Of a stretch of DNA of 64,000 nt, positions 33,270-44,747 are shown one piece after another; position 1 is the stretch's first letter; every line of letters starts with the position of its first letter. Both the position numbers and the translations under genes were made by a program. The stretch spans positions 1,604,001 to 1,668,000 of the forward strand of contig NC_063063.1 of NCBI RefSeq assembly GCF_018812025.1, in the 5' to 3' direction. This DNA comes from Megalobrama amblycephala (taxonomy: Eukaryota; Chordata; Actinopteri; Cypriniformes; Xenocyprididae). Below the pieces are notes generated by a model. That model was not told where the DNA came from, did not search any database, and saw only the letters and a program-made list of their open reading frames with translations.

Positions 33270-36200
33270 TTATCGACAGGCACAGGTCTCCACAGACATG
33301 CTGGGATAGACCTTCACTACCATGTTCCTGCTGGAGTCCAGGAAGAGCACAGCCAGAGAGCTCATCTTGTCAGGCACGCAGCACGGCTCTGGAACTCCAG
33401 GCACGATCCCCACGGCTCTCACTATACTCTGGATGGTCGCATGATTGGATGGATGAACAACCTGCATTAAGAGAAGTAAAAGTTAGAGAAAAGCTTCTGT
33501 CATTTTCCAAGGAAAGGTAACAATTCCCAAATGCATTTCATAGTCCTATCCACCTTATTTTTAAAGTCACCATGAAATCCAAATCTGTGCATTATTATCA
33601 TTATTATCATCATTATTATGGGTTTAAGTGTGTAGCGCTGAAACCCTTTTGTAATTGGTAAAATTTCCAAGGATCAGCATTAGGGTTGTTCCGATTCCGA
33701 TACTAGTATCGGAAATACCACCGATACCACAAAAATTTCTGGCATCGGTATCGGCGAGTATTTAAACTCACGTACCGATCCGATACCATTTTCTTAAACA
33801 ATACCTAGTTGTGTCCGCTATCTTTGCATAACGCAGCAAATCGGAAATCAATTCTTCTTCGCGGCTCACAATGCAAACACAGGAAGTTGTGCTGCGTTGC
33901 CACAAGCAACCACTGTTTAGAGCAGCGGAGAAGTGAAAACGCGCTAGCAGTATGTCTGCTGTTTGGCAGTATTTCAGACCAGTAAAACGGCGACATGTCT
34001 CATATGCAATGCTGCAATTTCGAGTGGCACAAGTATTGGCAACTTTAACACAAATAACTTAATAAAGCATTTGAAGACGCGTCACCCCGCGCAACACGAT
34101 GGTTACATAAAGGCTAATGCTGCGTTCACACCAGACGCGAATGAAGCGATAAGCGCGAGTGATTTACATGTTAAGTCAATGCAAAGACGCGAATTGACTC
34201 CCTGCGGCGCGATTCGCGTGAATGACGCGGTGCGAATTGAGCGATTCGGGCGTTTGACGCGCTTAAGATGGAGAAGGATGAGGCGTGCCAGCTTCATTCA
34301 AACAAAGAGAAAAGTTTTCAAAAGACAAATAAAGATAACCGACAAAATTGTCGGGTTTATTGTTCTGGATGACCAGCTGCTGTCAGTCGTCGAAAACGTG
34401 AGATTTTTATTTAACAAAATTGTTTCTGGACTTCAAGTTTTAAAGAGATTATTTTCTTAAATAATTATATTCCTAGATTTATTTGTTGCACTGTTTTTAT
34501 AGTTATATTGTAAAACTAATATACCTTTTTCAGTTTACAGTGTTAGATTTGTGGCTGCATTTGAAGTTCTTTTTCACTTAAAATAAATAAATAATATAAC
34601 TGACAAATGTATGTCAGATAATAAACATACTCTAGTTCACTGTATGTTTTTGTTCTTGTTTTATTAAGGGATAAGTCTGAAGCACACCATAAATAATTCT
34701 ATCAATTCATACAGGGCTAGTAGTGTATATATATATATATATATACAGATACACACCCAGGTATCGGATCGGTACTCGGTATCGGCCGATACCCTGAGCT
34801 CAGGTATCGGAATCGGTATCGGGAATGGAAAAGGGGTATCGGAACATCTCTAATCAGCATTCTCCCCTAAAAGTGATCAGACAGACCAAACCGTAAGTCG
34901 TAGAGACTTGAAACTTTGAGGGCTGGTAGTACTCACACCGTCTACAACGTGACCAAGGTTCGCCACGATCAGCCTGACGGGGGCGCTACAGCAGTGAAAC
35001 TTCATAACTTCTAAACCGTTAGGCTCAAGTGTCTTATATCGTTGGAATCCTTGGCTCAAGATGGACAAAATGCATACAATTGAAATTTTTAGGGTTTTTT
35101 TGGATTTTTTTGTTAACTAGTCCTAGGTTTTTGGCCTGATCGAAACTAAAACCAGTGCAGAAAGATTCTCTGGAGTCTGATCGTCAATAATTATCAAAAT
35201 TTCAATTCTAAGGGCTACCAAAACATTCAAAGTGGACGGAGCCCTTTTACTAAAATGGCTGTAACTCGTGAACGGAATGAGATATTTTCACCAAACTTGG
35301 CACACATATGTAAGAGCTCATTCTGTGGTCGCATGAAAAAGAATGCAGCGATTGGCCACTTGGTGGCGCTACAACATGGAAAAAACATAAAAATGGCTAT
35401 AACTATGCAACACAAAGTCTGATTGACTTGAAAATTGGCATGCGGTGTCTTTGTCCAAGGTGCCAAGACTGCCTTTGAGGACATTCACATATCTTGAAAA
35501 ATAGCCAGCGGCCGCCAATGAAGTTTGAGCAGCTATCAAACAAGGTTAATGGAGGCCGATCGGAATGAAACTCGCTGGGCCTGTCTGACTCACGGCCCTA
35601 GAGGCCTGTGAGAAATTCGAAAGAAATCAGCCATCATGCTTTCATGTATTTCATGTGCGTAAAGGATTGTATATCATGATTTTTTTCTCACACGCACATA
35701 CCACATGGTAGATCTCCTCATTCTGGGCAACTTTCCCTCAAGAACCACTACTGTCAATCAAATCGTTCGTTAAATATTTGGTTTAAAAAAAACTACTTTT
35801 GTGAACTAGTCCTAGGTATTTTGCTCAGCCTCAATAAAACCACTGCAGTACAATTCTCTGGACTCTTTCGGGCAATAATTATCAAAATGTGCTCAAAAGC
35901 CTATAAATCCTAAATGAAAACACAAAATGCGACGTGACATATGATTCTAAACAAGCATACAGGCATTTATGGAGATCAGACCATAGGTGGTGCTATAAGC
36001 TTTAAAAAAAACATGTATTTCCTATGCCTGTATTGGCTATAAATGGTCTTTTCCATCTTTTATTTAAGTGGTTACAGGCTTGCTAAAGAAACATAATACC
36101 TTTTTATGTACCTATGTGCTTAAAGACCTTAAAGCACTTGAACCCCAATAATTGCTGCTCGCAGCTATATTTTCTTAAAAAATTCACATGCCTCATAATC

Positions 36201-38915
36201 TTTAATCAAAATAACTTCCCCTCTCTCTTGTAGCGACATATCTGATGACGAGGGCGGGGCAACCTGTCACTCACATGAGATCCACCAATAGCAAACCACA
36301 CCATCCAATCAATTCCCATTTGACAAAACCAAGTCCCGCCCGACATTTGTTCTTGTTCGACAAGCCATTTCACTTGGATATACATCACAACAGGGAAGAA
36401 AAGTCTATTGCAACTTCGCAATTTTATGCCGACTTTTAAGTATTAACTTTTTTTTTTTTTTATTCAGTGTTGAATTGATTTCAGCTCAAATCAGTATTTC
36501 ATGTCCACATATTTTATTTTGTTGAGCTGCCATGCAATAATGTATATTCAGGCGGTCATTATACACTGGGTTGTTTCAACCCAAATTTGGGTGTTTGTCC
36601 ATATTTGACCCAAATTTGGGTTGAAACAACCCAGCATTTTTTAGAGTGTGAACAAAACTAAAGTGTGCAAAATAATCTTTAATTCCCTTACCTTTGGAAT
36701 GGGGAATCCACAGGTTCCCGCACAATAGTAGGCATCAAATGCTTTCGGAGCTAATATCCATTCGCTCCAACCGATGTCGGCGAAGTCCACCCTCAGGTAA
36801 CGGCGCGCACACGCTCGCGGTTCGCTCCACTGCTTGCGTCTCGCTTTTTTCATGGTCTTCTCATCAAAGGTGAGTTCCTGCGACCCTCTCAATCCCTTGT
36901 GATTTTCCTCGCCTTTTGACAACGGCTTGGGCTTTTTTGCAAAAAAGGCACTGTCCCATATCTCCCTGCTCTTCAGATCGTTGTATTGGACGTCAGGAAG
37001 GAAGTTATTCTGCAAGTGATCCACTTCCCTTCTGATTCTGGAGCTTAAGGAAGCTGTGTGCACTTTGGTCCTGGTCTCCTCAACCACAGGAGATGGACTG
37101 TATCTCTGTAAACTCATAGCAATGCTGTTTGGTTCTGTTATGGCGACGTCATCAGCGTATACAAGAATGAACGGCAGGCTGTGAGGAGACAAACGATCTT
37201 GACGACTGTGGTCAAACTCCGCGGTAATCAAGAGTTCGCCGTTCACATGGGCTTGTTTGATGGCTGATGATACGTCCGCAATCTGCCAAAGCCCCTTTCT
37301 GTTAGGGGACAATGTGATGTTGCACAGCTGAGAGGGGACGGCAGCATTTGGTGATGTTCCCTTAATAACAAGTTGTGCCGTGGTAAGCGACTGAAGGTAC
37401 TGGAGGCGGCACGTGGCTCCGCGGGAACGCCGGCAGGCCCAAGGCCGTTGACGAGCTTGCTGGTCAAGAAAGTGTAGCGTTGATGTCAGTATCATCTCCG
37501 AGTCGGGGATAGAGGTCAGGTTGAAGTGGAAAACAACTTTGTGATGGGAGAGCTCTGAAATGAGGCATTTAAGTCATTACAAGTAAGTAACTGCAGCTTG
37601 TCAATATAGCGTGGGTTTCACGCTCACGCATGCATGTGATTGACCAGTAAAGTTTCCAGACAACATCCTCATAAACAACACATTTTTCACATTCTAGATT
37701 TAATATCCGACCACATTCTATGGTTTACGAGGTAGTTTAATAAAAAGATAAACACGGCTCCTGAATCCGTCTCTGGCCATATGGTAGTGTTTAGTGAGCT
37801 GCTCTCAAGGTTTCCTTTATTTCTTTTTCTCTGTTTCCACTAATACCCTCTCAGTGTTTTAATAGTGCACCTCCAGTGGAAAATTAGCAGCTCTGAAAAC
37901 TGAAATAATGCTTTCTGTGCATGTTCAACTATGCTTAACATATATAGCCTACAATCTAAAAAAACAACCCAAGCTGGGTTGAAAATGGACAGATCCAGCG
38001 ATTGGGTTAAATGTTTGCCCAACATCCTGAGTAGTTTTATGAACTCAACTATTGTTTAAAAATTACATTATGTCTGTCTTAAAATGAACCCAAAATTAAA
38101 AATCAGACACATAATTACTAGAGGCAACAATAATAATCAAAAGGTGAACATTTATTAATAGGCAATTTAATAAACTTGTTACAAATTGTTCATTTATAAA
38201 ACATTTTAATAAATGTTAATTTAATTCCAACCTATTTTGGGTTCATTTTAAGTGAGCAATATAGTAACTTTTAAACAATAGTTGAGTTAAATAAAACTTC
38301 CCAACAGGTTGGACAAACATTTAACCCAACTGCTGGGTTTGTCCATAATTAACCCAACTTGGGTTATTTTTAACCCAGCATTTTGTGGGTGTAATTAATT
38401 TTTTTTTTAAATGTAATGTAGGTCTTTTTTTTTTTTTTTTTTTTTCCTCAAGGGTTTTTCCAACAATATAATTAACACAAAATGAAAGCATAATTATATT
38501 GGATTTTATGAATTATTCATATGTAATGCATTGCATTTTCTACTGTATAATGTAGTTTAATAAATATAGATAAATATTCATGAAAGTTAAAATATAGATA
38601 ACGTTCTGGAAGCGCAAAAACAGCTGTATCAACATGCATTGCTGTGTTTTATACTATAGTTTTTAGTTAGTTTCACTCACCTGGGACTCCTCTGAAGCTG
38701 CGGATTGTGTTGACATTCTGTTGTTGATGATGATGATGATGATGTTTCTTGCTGTATTTATCATAAACTCTGTACATATTAACCGTCATCATGTCTCGAG
38801 CTGGACTGTGGAATGACGGTTCTGTTGCAGGAACATCTTCGTTCAGCTCTGACGAGTAAACTTTGACGACGTTAAGACAGAGAAAAATGTGTGCCACAGC
38901 ACAGATTGATGCCAT
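33270..38915 (-). CDS. gdf10: Growth differentiation factor 10 (BMP3b), secreted TGF-beta family ligand
   Basis: Exons are 38915-38681, 37554-36692 and 33461-33270; the joined frame is 1,290 bp, 429 residues. All junctions have GT/AG and keep frame. I start at the ATG at 38915 ([14 protein letters not shown] signal peptide). Exon 1 includes a run of six histidines and three glutamines. The prodomain fills exon 2. A basic KKARRK stretch precedes the mature domain, which begins in exon 2 ([31 protein letters not shown]) and ends in exon 3 ([34 protein letters not shown]). Seven cysteines are in place. The splice within the mature domain after IPK is characteristic of GDF10/BMP3. The family modulates BMP/activin signalling in skeleton and brain. 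Human GDF10 has 478 residues, so this prodomain is slightly shorter. Whether it is the a or b teleost copy cannot be told here. Intron 2 (3.2 kb) carries a hAT element and other repeats. Confidence 0.96.
33681..34852 (+). mobile_element. hAT transposon, non-autonomous, in gdf10 intron 2
   Basis: The terminal repeats TAGGGTTGTTCCGATTCCGA and ATCGGAACATCTCTA are flanked by a perfect 8-bp duplication, ATCAGCAT (33673-33680 and 34853-34860), the mark of hAT transposition. GTATCGG words are dense at both ends. The interior keeps scraps of a transposase: a BED-finger-like [20 protein letters not shown] near 33980-34090, and [14 protein letters not shown] near 34335. Between them sits a GACGCGAA-rich insert. 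Confidence 0.93.
33953..34460 (+). pseudogene. hAT transposase remnant (BED finger and start of the core)
   Basis: A start [10 protein letters not shown] is in one frame, and the C-x2-C..H-x4-H BED-type finger (CLICNA..LKTRHP) is in another, implying a frameshift. An unrelated GACGCGAA-rich stretch (about 34115-34270) separates it from [20 protein letters not shown], typical of hAT/ZBED transposases. No catalytic core remains. Confidence 0.75.
34861..36170 (+). repeat. Unclassified dispersed repeat, copy 1
   Basis: This is similar to 61530-62770 in the same orientation. Shared words include TTTTTGGCCTGATCG, AGATTCTCTGGAGTCTGAT, TTACTAAAATGGCTGTAACTC, GGCCACTTGGTGGCGCTA, and the end GCAGCTATATTTT. 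There is no coding frame. It lies in gdf10 intron 2 next to the hAT element. Confidence 0.8.
36564..36646. mobile_element. Minimal AACCCA-type MITE
   Basis: This 83-bp copy is almost a perfect hairpin: CACTGGGTTGTTTCAACCCA against GGGTTGAAACAACCCAGC, ending TTTTTTAGAGTG. It lies about 45 bp from the donor of gdf10 intron 2. Confidence 0.8.
37951..38391. mobile_element. AACCCA-type MITE in gdf10 intron 1
   Basis: It carries AACAACCCAAGCTGGGTTGA at the left and the inverted AACCCAACTTGGGTT..AACCCAGCATTTTG at the right, with the family's AT-rich centre. The left terminus is degraded. It is followed by a poly-T tract at 38423-38447. Confidence 0.8.
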
Positions 38916-39816
38916 GTTCACAATCGATCCTGCGCAATCCCTTTAATATTGAACAAACTAGATGCAAGTGGAAGACTGCTGGGAAACTCCGCGTGAGAAG
39001 GACTGTTAGAGTGGAGGATGATGTCTCGCGCTCATACACTTGTTTCTTTCTGCAGCTGAAGCGATGATGACAGATGATGATGATGACGTGCCCGGCGCGC
39101 AGCCAACGAGAAGCATCGTTCTGAAACCATGAACACACATCTCTACAGCTCGCGCTGCACGCGTGGAGGTGTTTCTCACCGCGTTCGGCTCTCATATTGC
39201 ACTGTTTGCACTTTGTAGGATTTAAAAACACTGTAATGCGTGCTGGAGATAAGTAGGCAACAAAGAATTAGACAGAGGTATTATTGTTTTTGTCTTTCCT
39301 TTGTCATTATAATTCCCATACTCATACAATATTTCAAAGTTTTGATTGATTTTATTCAGAAATGCTGAGAATAGTCATAACATAACTTTTGACTGAAATG
39401 CATTATATTTCAAGTGCTTACAGCATAAGAAACATGACAAACACAAATAATCTCTCTCTCTCTTTTTTTTTTTTTTTACTGTAAAGTACAAAAATCGCAC
39501 TCTGCAAAAGGTGATTCTCTACAGAAACATTTTTTTTTTTTTTTTTACCATAGTGGTTGAAAGTCATATATCCTGATAGCAATCACTATGTGCACCAGTG
39601 GAGTTTTGCTGGCGTCTAATGGGGAAAATGTAGTAGTGCGTCCAAACAAAATATTTACTGAAAGCTCATTTTTTGAGATATCAACCTCAAATTAGGAACA
39701 CAACTTGTTTAGATGTACGGCTTTGATTTTCTTGCAGTTTTAGAGCTCAACATGTTTCATAAAAAAATATTTTATATAAAATAATGTTCATAAATCATTT
39801 TCATAAACTTAAACCT
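38916..39816. other. gdf10 upstream flank
   Basis: 38916-39240 is relatively GC-rich with CGCG, GGCGCGC and GTGCCCGG words, consistent with a promoter and 5' untranslated region for gdf10. From 39300 onward it is AT-rich with poly-T tracts (39462, 39530). Confidence 0.45.
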
Positions 39817-41281
39817 CAGGAAATGTTGGGACGTTTTTTAAATTTGAATACAATGAAAACTAAAAGACTTTCAAATCACATGAGCCAATATTTTATTCAC
39901 AATAGAACATAGATAACATAACAAATGTTTAAATAGAGAAAGTTTACACTTTTATCCACTAAATGAGCTCATTTCAAATTTGAAGCCTGCTACAGGTCTC
40001 AAAAAAGTTGGCACGGGGGCAACAAATGGCTGAAAAAGCAAGACATTTTGAAAAGATTCAGCTAGGAGAACATCTACCAACTAATTAAGTTAACTGATAT
40101 CAAGTCAGTAACATGATTAGCTATAAAAGAGAGGCAGAGTCTCTCAGAAGAAAAGATGGGCAGAGCTGTGAAAGAGTGCGTAAAAAGATTGTGGAAAACA
40201 ATGTTCCTCAACATCAAATTGCAAAGGCTTTGCAAATCTCCTCATCTACACTGCATAACATCATCAAGATTCAGAGAAACTGGAGAAATCTCTGTGCGTA
40301 TGGGTCAAGGCCGAAGACCTTTATTGGATGCCCGTGGTCTTCGGGCCCTCAGACGCTGCATCACTCATCGGCATGACTGGGTCAATGTCATTACTAAATG
40401 GGCCCAGGAATACTTCCAGAAACCAATGTCAGTAAACACAATCCGCCGTGCCATCTGCAGATGCCAACTAAAGCTCTATCATGCTAAATCATGGTCCTGT
40501 GGGCCAAGGCTCATTTAAAATGTTCAAAGTGGAAAAGTGTTCTATGGTCAGACGAGTCCAAATTTGACATTCTTGTTGGAAATCACGGAAGCCGTGTTCT
40601 CCGGGCTAAAGAGGAGGGAGACCTTCCAGCGTGTTATCAGCGTTCAGTTCCAAAGCCAGCATCTCTGATGGTATGGGGGTGGATAAGTGCATACGGTATG
40701 GGCAGCTTGCATGTTGTGGAAGGGACTATGAATGCTGAAAGGTATATAAAGGTTTCCAGATGACGTCTATTTCAGGGAAGGCCTTGTGTATTTCAGCAGG
40801 ACAATGCAAAACCACATACTGCAGCTATTACAACAGCATGGCTTCATCGTAGAAGAGTCCCGGTGCTGAATTGACCTGCCTGCAGTCCAGATCTTTCACC
40901 TATAGAGAACATTTGGCACATCATTAAACGAAAGACGACCACAAACTCTTCAGCAGCTGGACACCTATATCAGGCAAGAATGGGACCAAATTCCAACACC
41001 AAAACTCCAGAAACTCATAACCTCGATGCCCAGACGTCTTCACACTGTTTTGAAAAGAAGAGGAGATGCCACACCATGGTAAACATGCCCCCATCCCAAC
41101 TATTTTGAGACCTGTAGCAGGTATGAAATTTGAAATGTGCATAAAATTGCAAAATTTCTCAATTTAAACATTTGATATGTTATCTATGTTCTGCTGTGAA
41201 TAAAATGTTGGCTCATGTGATTTGAAAGTCTTTTAGTTTTCATTGCATTCAAATTTAAAAAATCGTCCCAAAATTTCTGGA
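39817..41281 (+). mobile_element. Tc1-like transposon with long inverted repeats
   Basis: The left end CAGGAAATGTTGGGACG and right end CGTCCCAAAATTTCTGG are inverted. The repeats extend inward through TGAAAACTAAAAGACTTTCA and AACATAGATAACATA over about 180 bp. The length of about 1.46 kb is typical of Tc1-like elements with one transposase gene. Target duplication is not clear because the ends have mutated. Confidence 0.88.
40113..41082 (+). pseudogene. Tc1-like transposase, frameshifted
   Basis: This was a DDE transposase that cut and pasted the surrounding element. Recognisable parts in shifting frames are an N-terminal helix-turn-helix (VPQHQIAKALQISSSTLHNI), the first catalytic aspartate in [30 protein letters not shown], and a late QQDNAK-like and SPDL-PIENIWHI region. 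It ends at TAA 41080-41082. At least three frame changes and several stops make it inactive. Confidence 0.88.
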
Positions 41282-42776
41282 ATTCGGGTTGTTGTTTTTT
41301 TTGTTTTTGTTTTGTTTTTTACTGCTTTTTACTGCTCCAAAACGTCAAATTTTTTGACACTGACATTTTTTTTCCACTATGGACCTATGTGTAACTTTTT
41401 TTTAATTGACACACAAGGGTTAAGCAGTCATAGAGTTAGAAAAGTACATGATAAATGCTTGTAAAATGCACTGCATTTCTTTGATTTTGTGTGGAGGACA
41501 GATAACGTGGGATTCTGGAATGTATCCTCTTGGGAAGAGCTTTTCAGTCTGCTCCTTTAGATTTGAACAGTTTGGTTGCTCACAGTGCTAGTATAGCCCA
41601 GTGAAAGAGGTGGTGACAAGCCATTAAAATACTTCCAGCTGCACTGTTCAGCACAGTTAGAGATTTCTTTTCACACTGGGCTTTACATGCCCTCAGTTTG
41701 TTCTCAACTTTTGCCCCATAATGAATGATGAAGCTAAAAGGTTTGTGATTATATGCAACATCTTACAACCCCACATCCATTTCTGTCTGCACGCCTTCAC
41801 TCAAGATAAACCAGGCTGACTTTAGATGCAGAGTTTGGTAGACGTTGACCCTTAATTCACCTGAACAGAGCAAATAATCAAAAATGTCTTTATAATGATA
41901 AGATTCTAAACATTGTACAGCCATAATAATCCATCTTAAAGGGGCAAAAATTGTTTGTAAACTCAACTGAAAGGTTGAATAATATTGTGGAATATTTAAT
42001 AATATGCCATTAGTTAACTTTTCATGGTTGTTTAAATTATGTACAGTGGAAAAAAACAAAATCTCCCAGAAGCAAGAATGTCCAGGTCTGGTATCAGGCA
42101 TTTACAGTAGAGTTTCAGAGTTATAAATGGCTGCTAAAAGAAGGTAAACCAATCAATCTTTCCAATGTTTTGGTCTGAAAATGACAAATATGTCTGGTGC
42201 CCTTTAACAAACCTTGACAAACCCTTTGCAGCCTCTCCAGAGCGAAAGCTCACTCTTATTCTCAAGCTTTTTGCATTGAGTGCTCTTCTAAACTAAAAGA
42301 CAGTGTAAGCAATGTTGTTTTTGGACCCTCACCAACCTCCTACTTTTTTCAGATTGCTGGCTCCAGCTAAATAACCATTTTGACTGATTCGGTCATGGAT
42401 GTCCATGGGCCATGAAAACCTCTGTCAGTCGCCTCATCTGTGCCAAGATTCATCAGTGACTTGCTTTTTGACAGCTCCAGTTTCTCAGAAATATCTGGCA
42501 TATAGAGACCGCTCGTGCATAACAGAGCTAAATCAGCTATATTTGCATTTCCTGAAGGAAATACCAGCGTGTGCAATGCAATAAAAGTGATCCAGAATTC
42601 AGAGCTTGCTGAAACTCTACCGTTGCCAAAACACTTGTTTTCTGCATGGCAGAATTGACACAAATTATATGCAAATAGATGTAAATGCATATATGCAAAT
42701 ATCACAGTGACATAACTCAGTCATTTTTGGAACCAAACATTAAACCAATGGGAGATTTCAAAATGTAGAACATGTC
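41282..42776. other. Gene-free stretch, apparently single-copy
   Basis: I see no repeat pairs and no gene. A minus-strand open frame of 112 codons at 42367-42705 has no recognisable domain or splice signals, and I treat it as chance. This upstream gdf10 region could hold regulatory DNA, but nothing specific can be shown. Confidence 0.4.
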
Positions 42777-43400
42777 TTTGAAGTTTCAGCTCAAAATACC
42801 CCACAGATCATTTATTATAGCTTGTCAAATTTGCCACAAACACGCCGTTTTTGTGTGTGTCCCTTTAAATGCAAATGAGCTGCTGCTCCCGGCCTCTTTC
42901 CAGAAGAGGGCGGAGCTTTAACAGCTCAACAACAACAAAGCTGGAGAATCTCACGCAGCCAAAATGACGAAAGTGTTCAGCCTTACATTGTTTAAACCGG
43001 AGTCGACACTGATGGAGAGACTCAGGAAGAAGTTACAACTTTTAGAATGAAACTGGACGTTTCTGAATGGTTAGTGGATAAATTTATTTAGTTGCTGTGG
43101 AGTTGATTCAACTCATCCACTAGCATGTGCCGTCATGTTAAACTTTTGTGCAAATCCAGTTTGTGAAGCAGTCCGGTGTAAAATGACGGCATGTCAACAA
43201 CACTCTACTACAACAACTCTTCCTCTTCTCTAAAGCAGCCCAACATGGCCCCGCCCCCTTTGTTGTGTGTTCTCGGGGGCGGGGTTTATGTAAATTTGGG
43301 GGTTTGTGATGTCAATAACCAAGGAAGAAGCTCGTTGTAGTCCCTACCAGCCGTTTGTTGTAGTCCTTAAACAGTGAATTCTGTAAAAGAAAATATCTCC
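42777..43400 (+). mobile_element. Interspersed repeat with a small exon-like segment (copy 2)
   Basis: This matches 2438-3060 from AAGTTTCAGCTCAAAATACC through AGAGGGCGGAGCTT, the ATG-containing segment, and TCATCCACTAGCATGTGCCG. It adds a GCCCCGCCCCCTTTG stretch near 43245. The left end is truncated, and no inverted terminus is seen. Confidence 0.75.
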
Positions 43401-44747
43401 CTTTGCATTAAAGTTTGAGCGTCGTAATTTAGACTTCCGGAGAAATGAAACAGATCATCAATCATTAGGAATATCCAAACAAGTGCAGTGCTACACCAGA
43501 CCACTGGAACGTCGACCACAAGGAGGGACAACCAGGAAGTTTTCTGAGTGACAGCCCTTCAACCAGAGGCACGTTCTGTCTACAAAAATCCACCACAATT
43601 ATCCAGCATTTATCTTCAGAAATCATCTTCAAACCCATACACTTCTCAAATCACATTTCCAAGCATTGCTTTCCACCAAAGCAGCAAAGGTCATAATTTA
43701 TTGCAATTTTCCTGTCAGAATCAAAGTTTATTCACCATCAGTATACGATGAAAAGCAGGTTTACGGTGTCAAAGGACATGTTGGATCATGGTTTGAAGTT
43801 ATGAAGTTTGACATGATCTATATGCTACAGATGGCAGTTTAACTTGGTTCGCTTTGCAAAAGGTGATACGAACACTAATCCCTTTAGATAAAACTTGAAG
43901 TGCTAGGCACAAAAAATATGAATGGACAAATAAATCAAACCTTATGCAAATTAAATTCATGCATGTGTATTTTTTTTTTTTTTTAATGTAGAGAATGTAA
44001 AATGTGCTAGACCATTTTTTAGGAAGGTTCCTCTGTGTTTTAATAAAAAAGGTAAGAGTCTTACAAATGCACAACTTTTGTTTCAGTCGGAATTAATTCA
44101 TTCTGATTGATGAATCCGAATGTAGTGTTTTCATGAACGCTAAATAAAGTGATGTGCGCGTTTATATTTCACAAGTTTCAAATTGGAATTGAGCTTTTGA
44201 CATGTGAACACTGCACGAATATATACAGAGTCTCCTACATTGCTTCTTTTCCTTGTTTTAAGGAGCAGACTTAAGATTTATCTATTTCAGGTCCTGATTA
44301 GGAGACGAGGAGTACATGAACCGTTATGCCGTGCTTCTTAGCCTATATTTATCAATCAGTAAAAACACCCCTTTCCACACCCAAAATAAAGTGTCTGTGG
44401 ATGAGAGTATGAAGTGAGGACTGATATTGGACGTAGTTCTGCCCACTTCACAGACGATGAGAGTTAAGAGAATTTTGAATAAAACGACAGTCATTTATGA
44501 CATTTTGTTTAAAAACAGCCCTCAGGAAAGTCTGTTCACTCGGCAGCCATATTTGCATTTTGGGCATCCAAGACCATGTCCTATCTACTTGAATGGAGGA
44601 ATGCTGAAATCTCAAAAACTAATTGTTGAACTCACAATTAAATGGCATATTTCAAATCAGAAACAAAATCTGACATGAACTGTCCCATAAATGTTGTTTC
44701 TTATGCTCAAATAGCATTAAAAAAGCTTATTTTTCAGGCTTGTATAT
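43401..44747. other. Gene-free stretch
   Basis: I see only AT-rich intergenic DNA with a poly-T tract at 43971-43985. Confidence 0.4.

Noticed and set aside
34103..34297. Open frames in the GACGCGAA-rich stretch of the hAT element
   Set aside because: The stretch is a repeat insert with low-complexity GACGCGAAT words. The frames are accidental.
38916..38921. Two-codon upstream extension of gdf10
   Set aside because: It would start at GTG. The ATG at 38915 leads straight into the signal peptide.
41763..42101. 112-codon minus-strand frame near gdf10
   Set aside because: No domain, no signal peptide and no splice structure; it is treated as chance.
42367..42705. 112-codon minus-strand frame
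   Set aside because: No recognisable motif, no splice context and unremarkable composition. It is about the length expected by chance in 64 kb.
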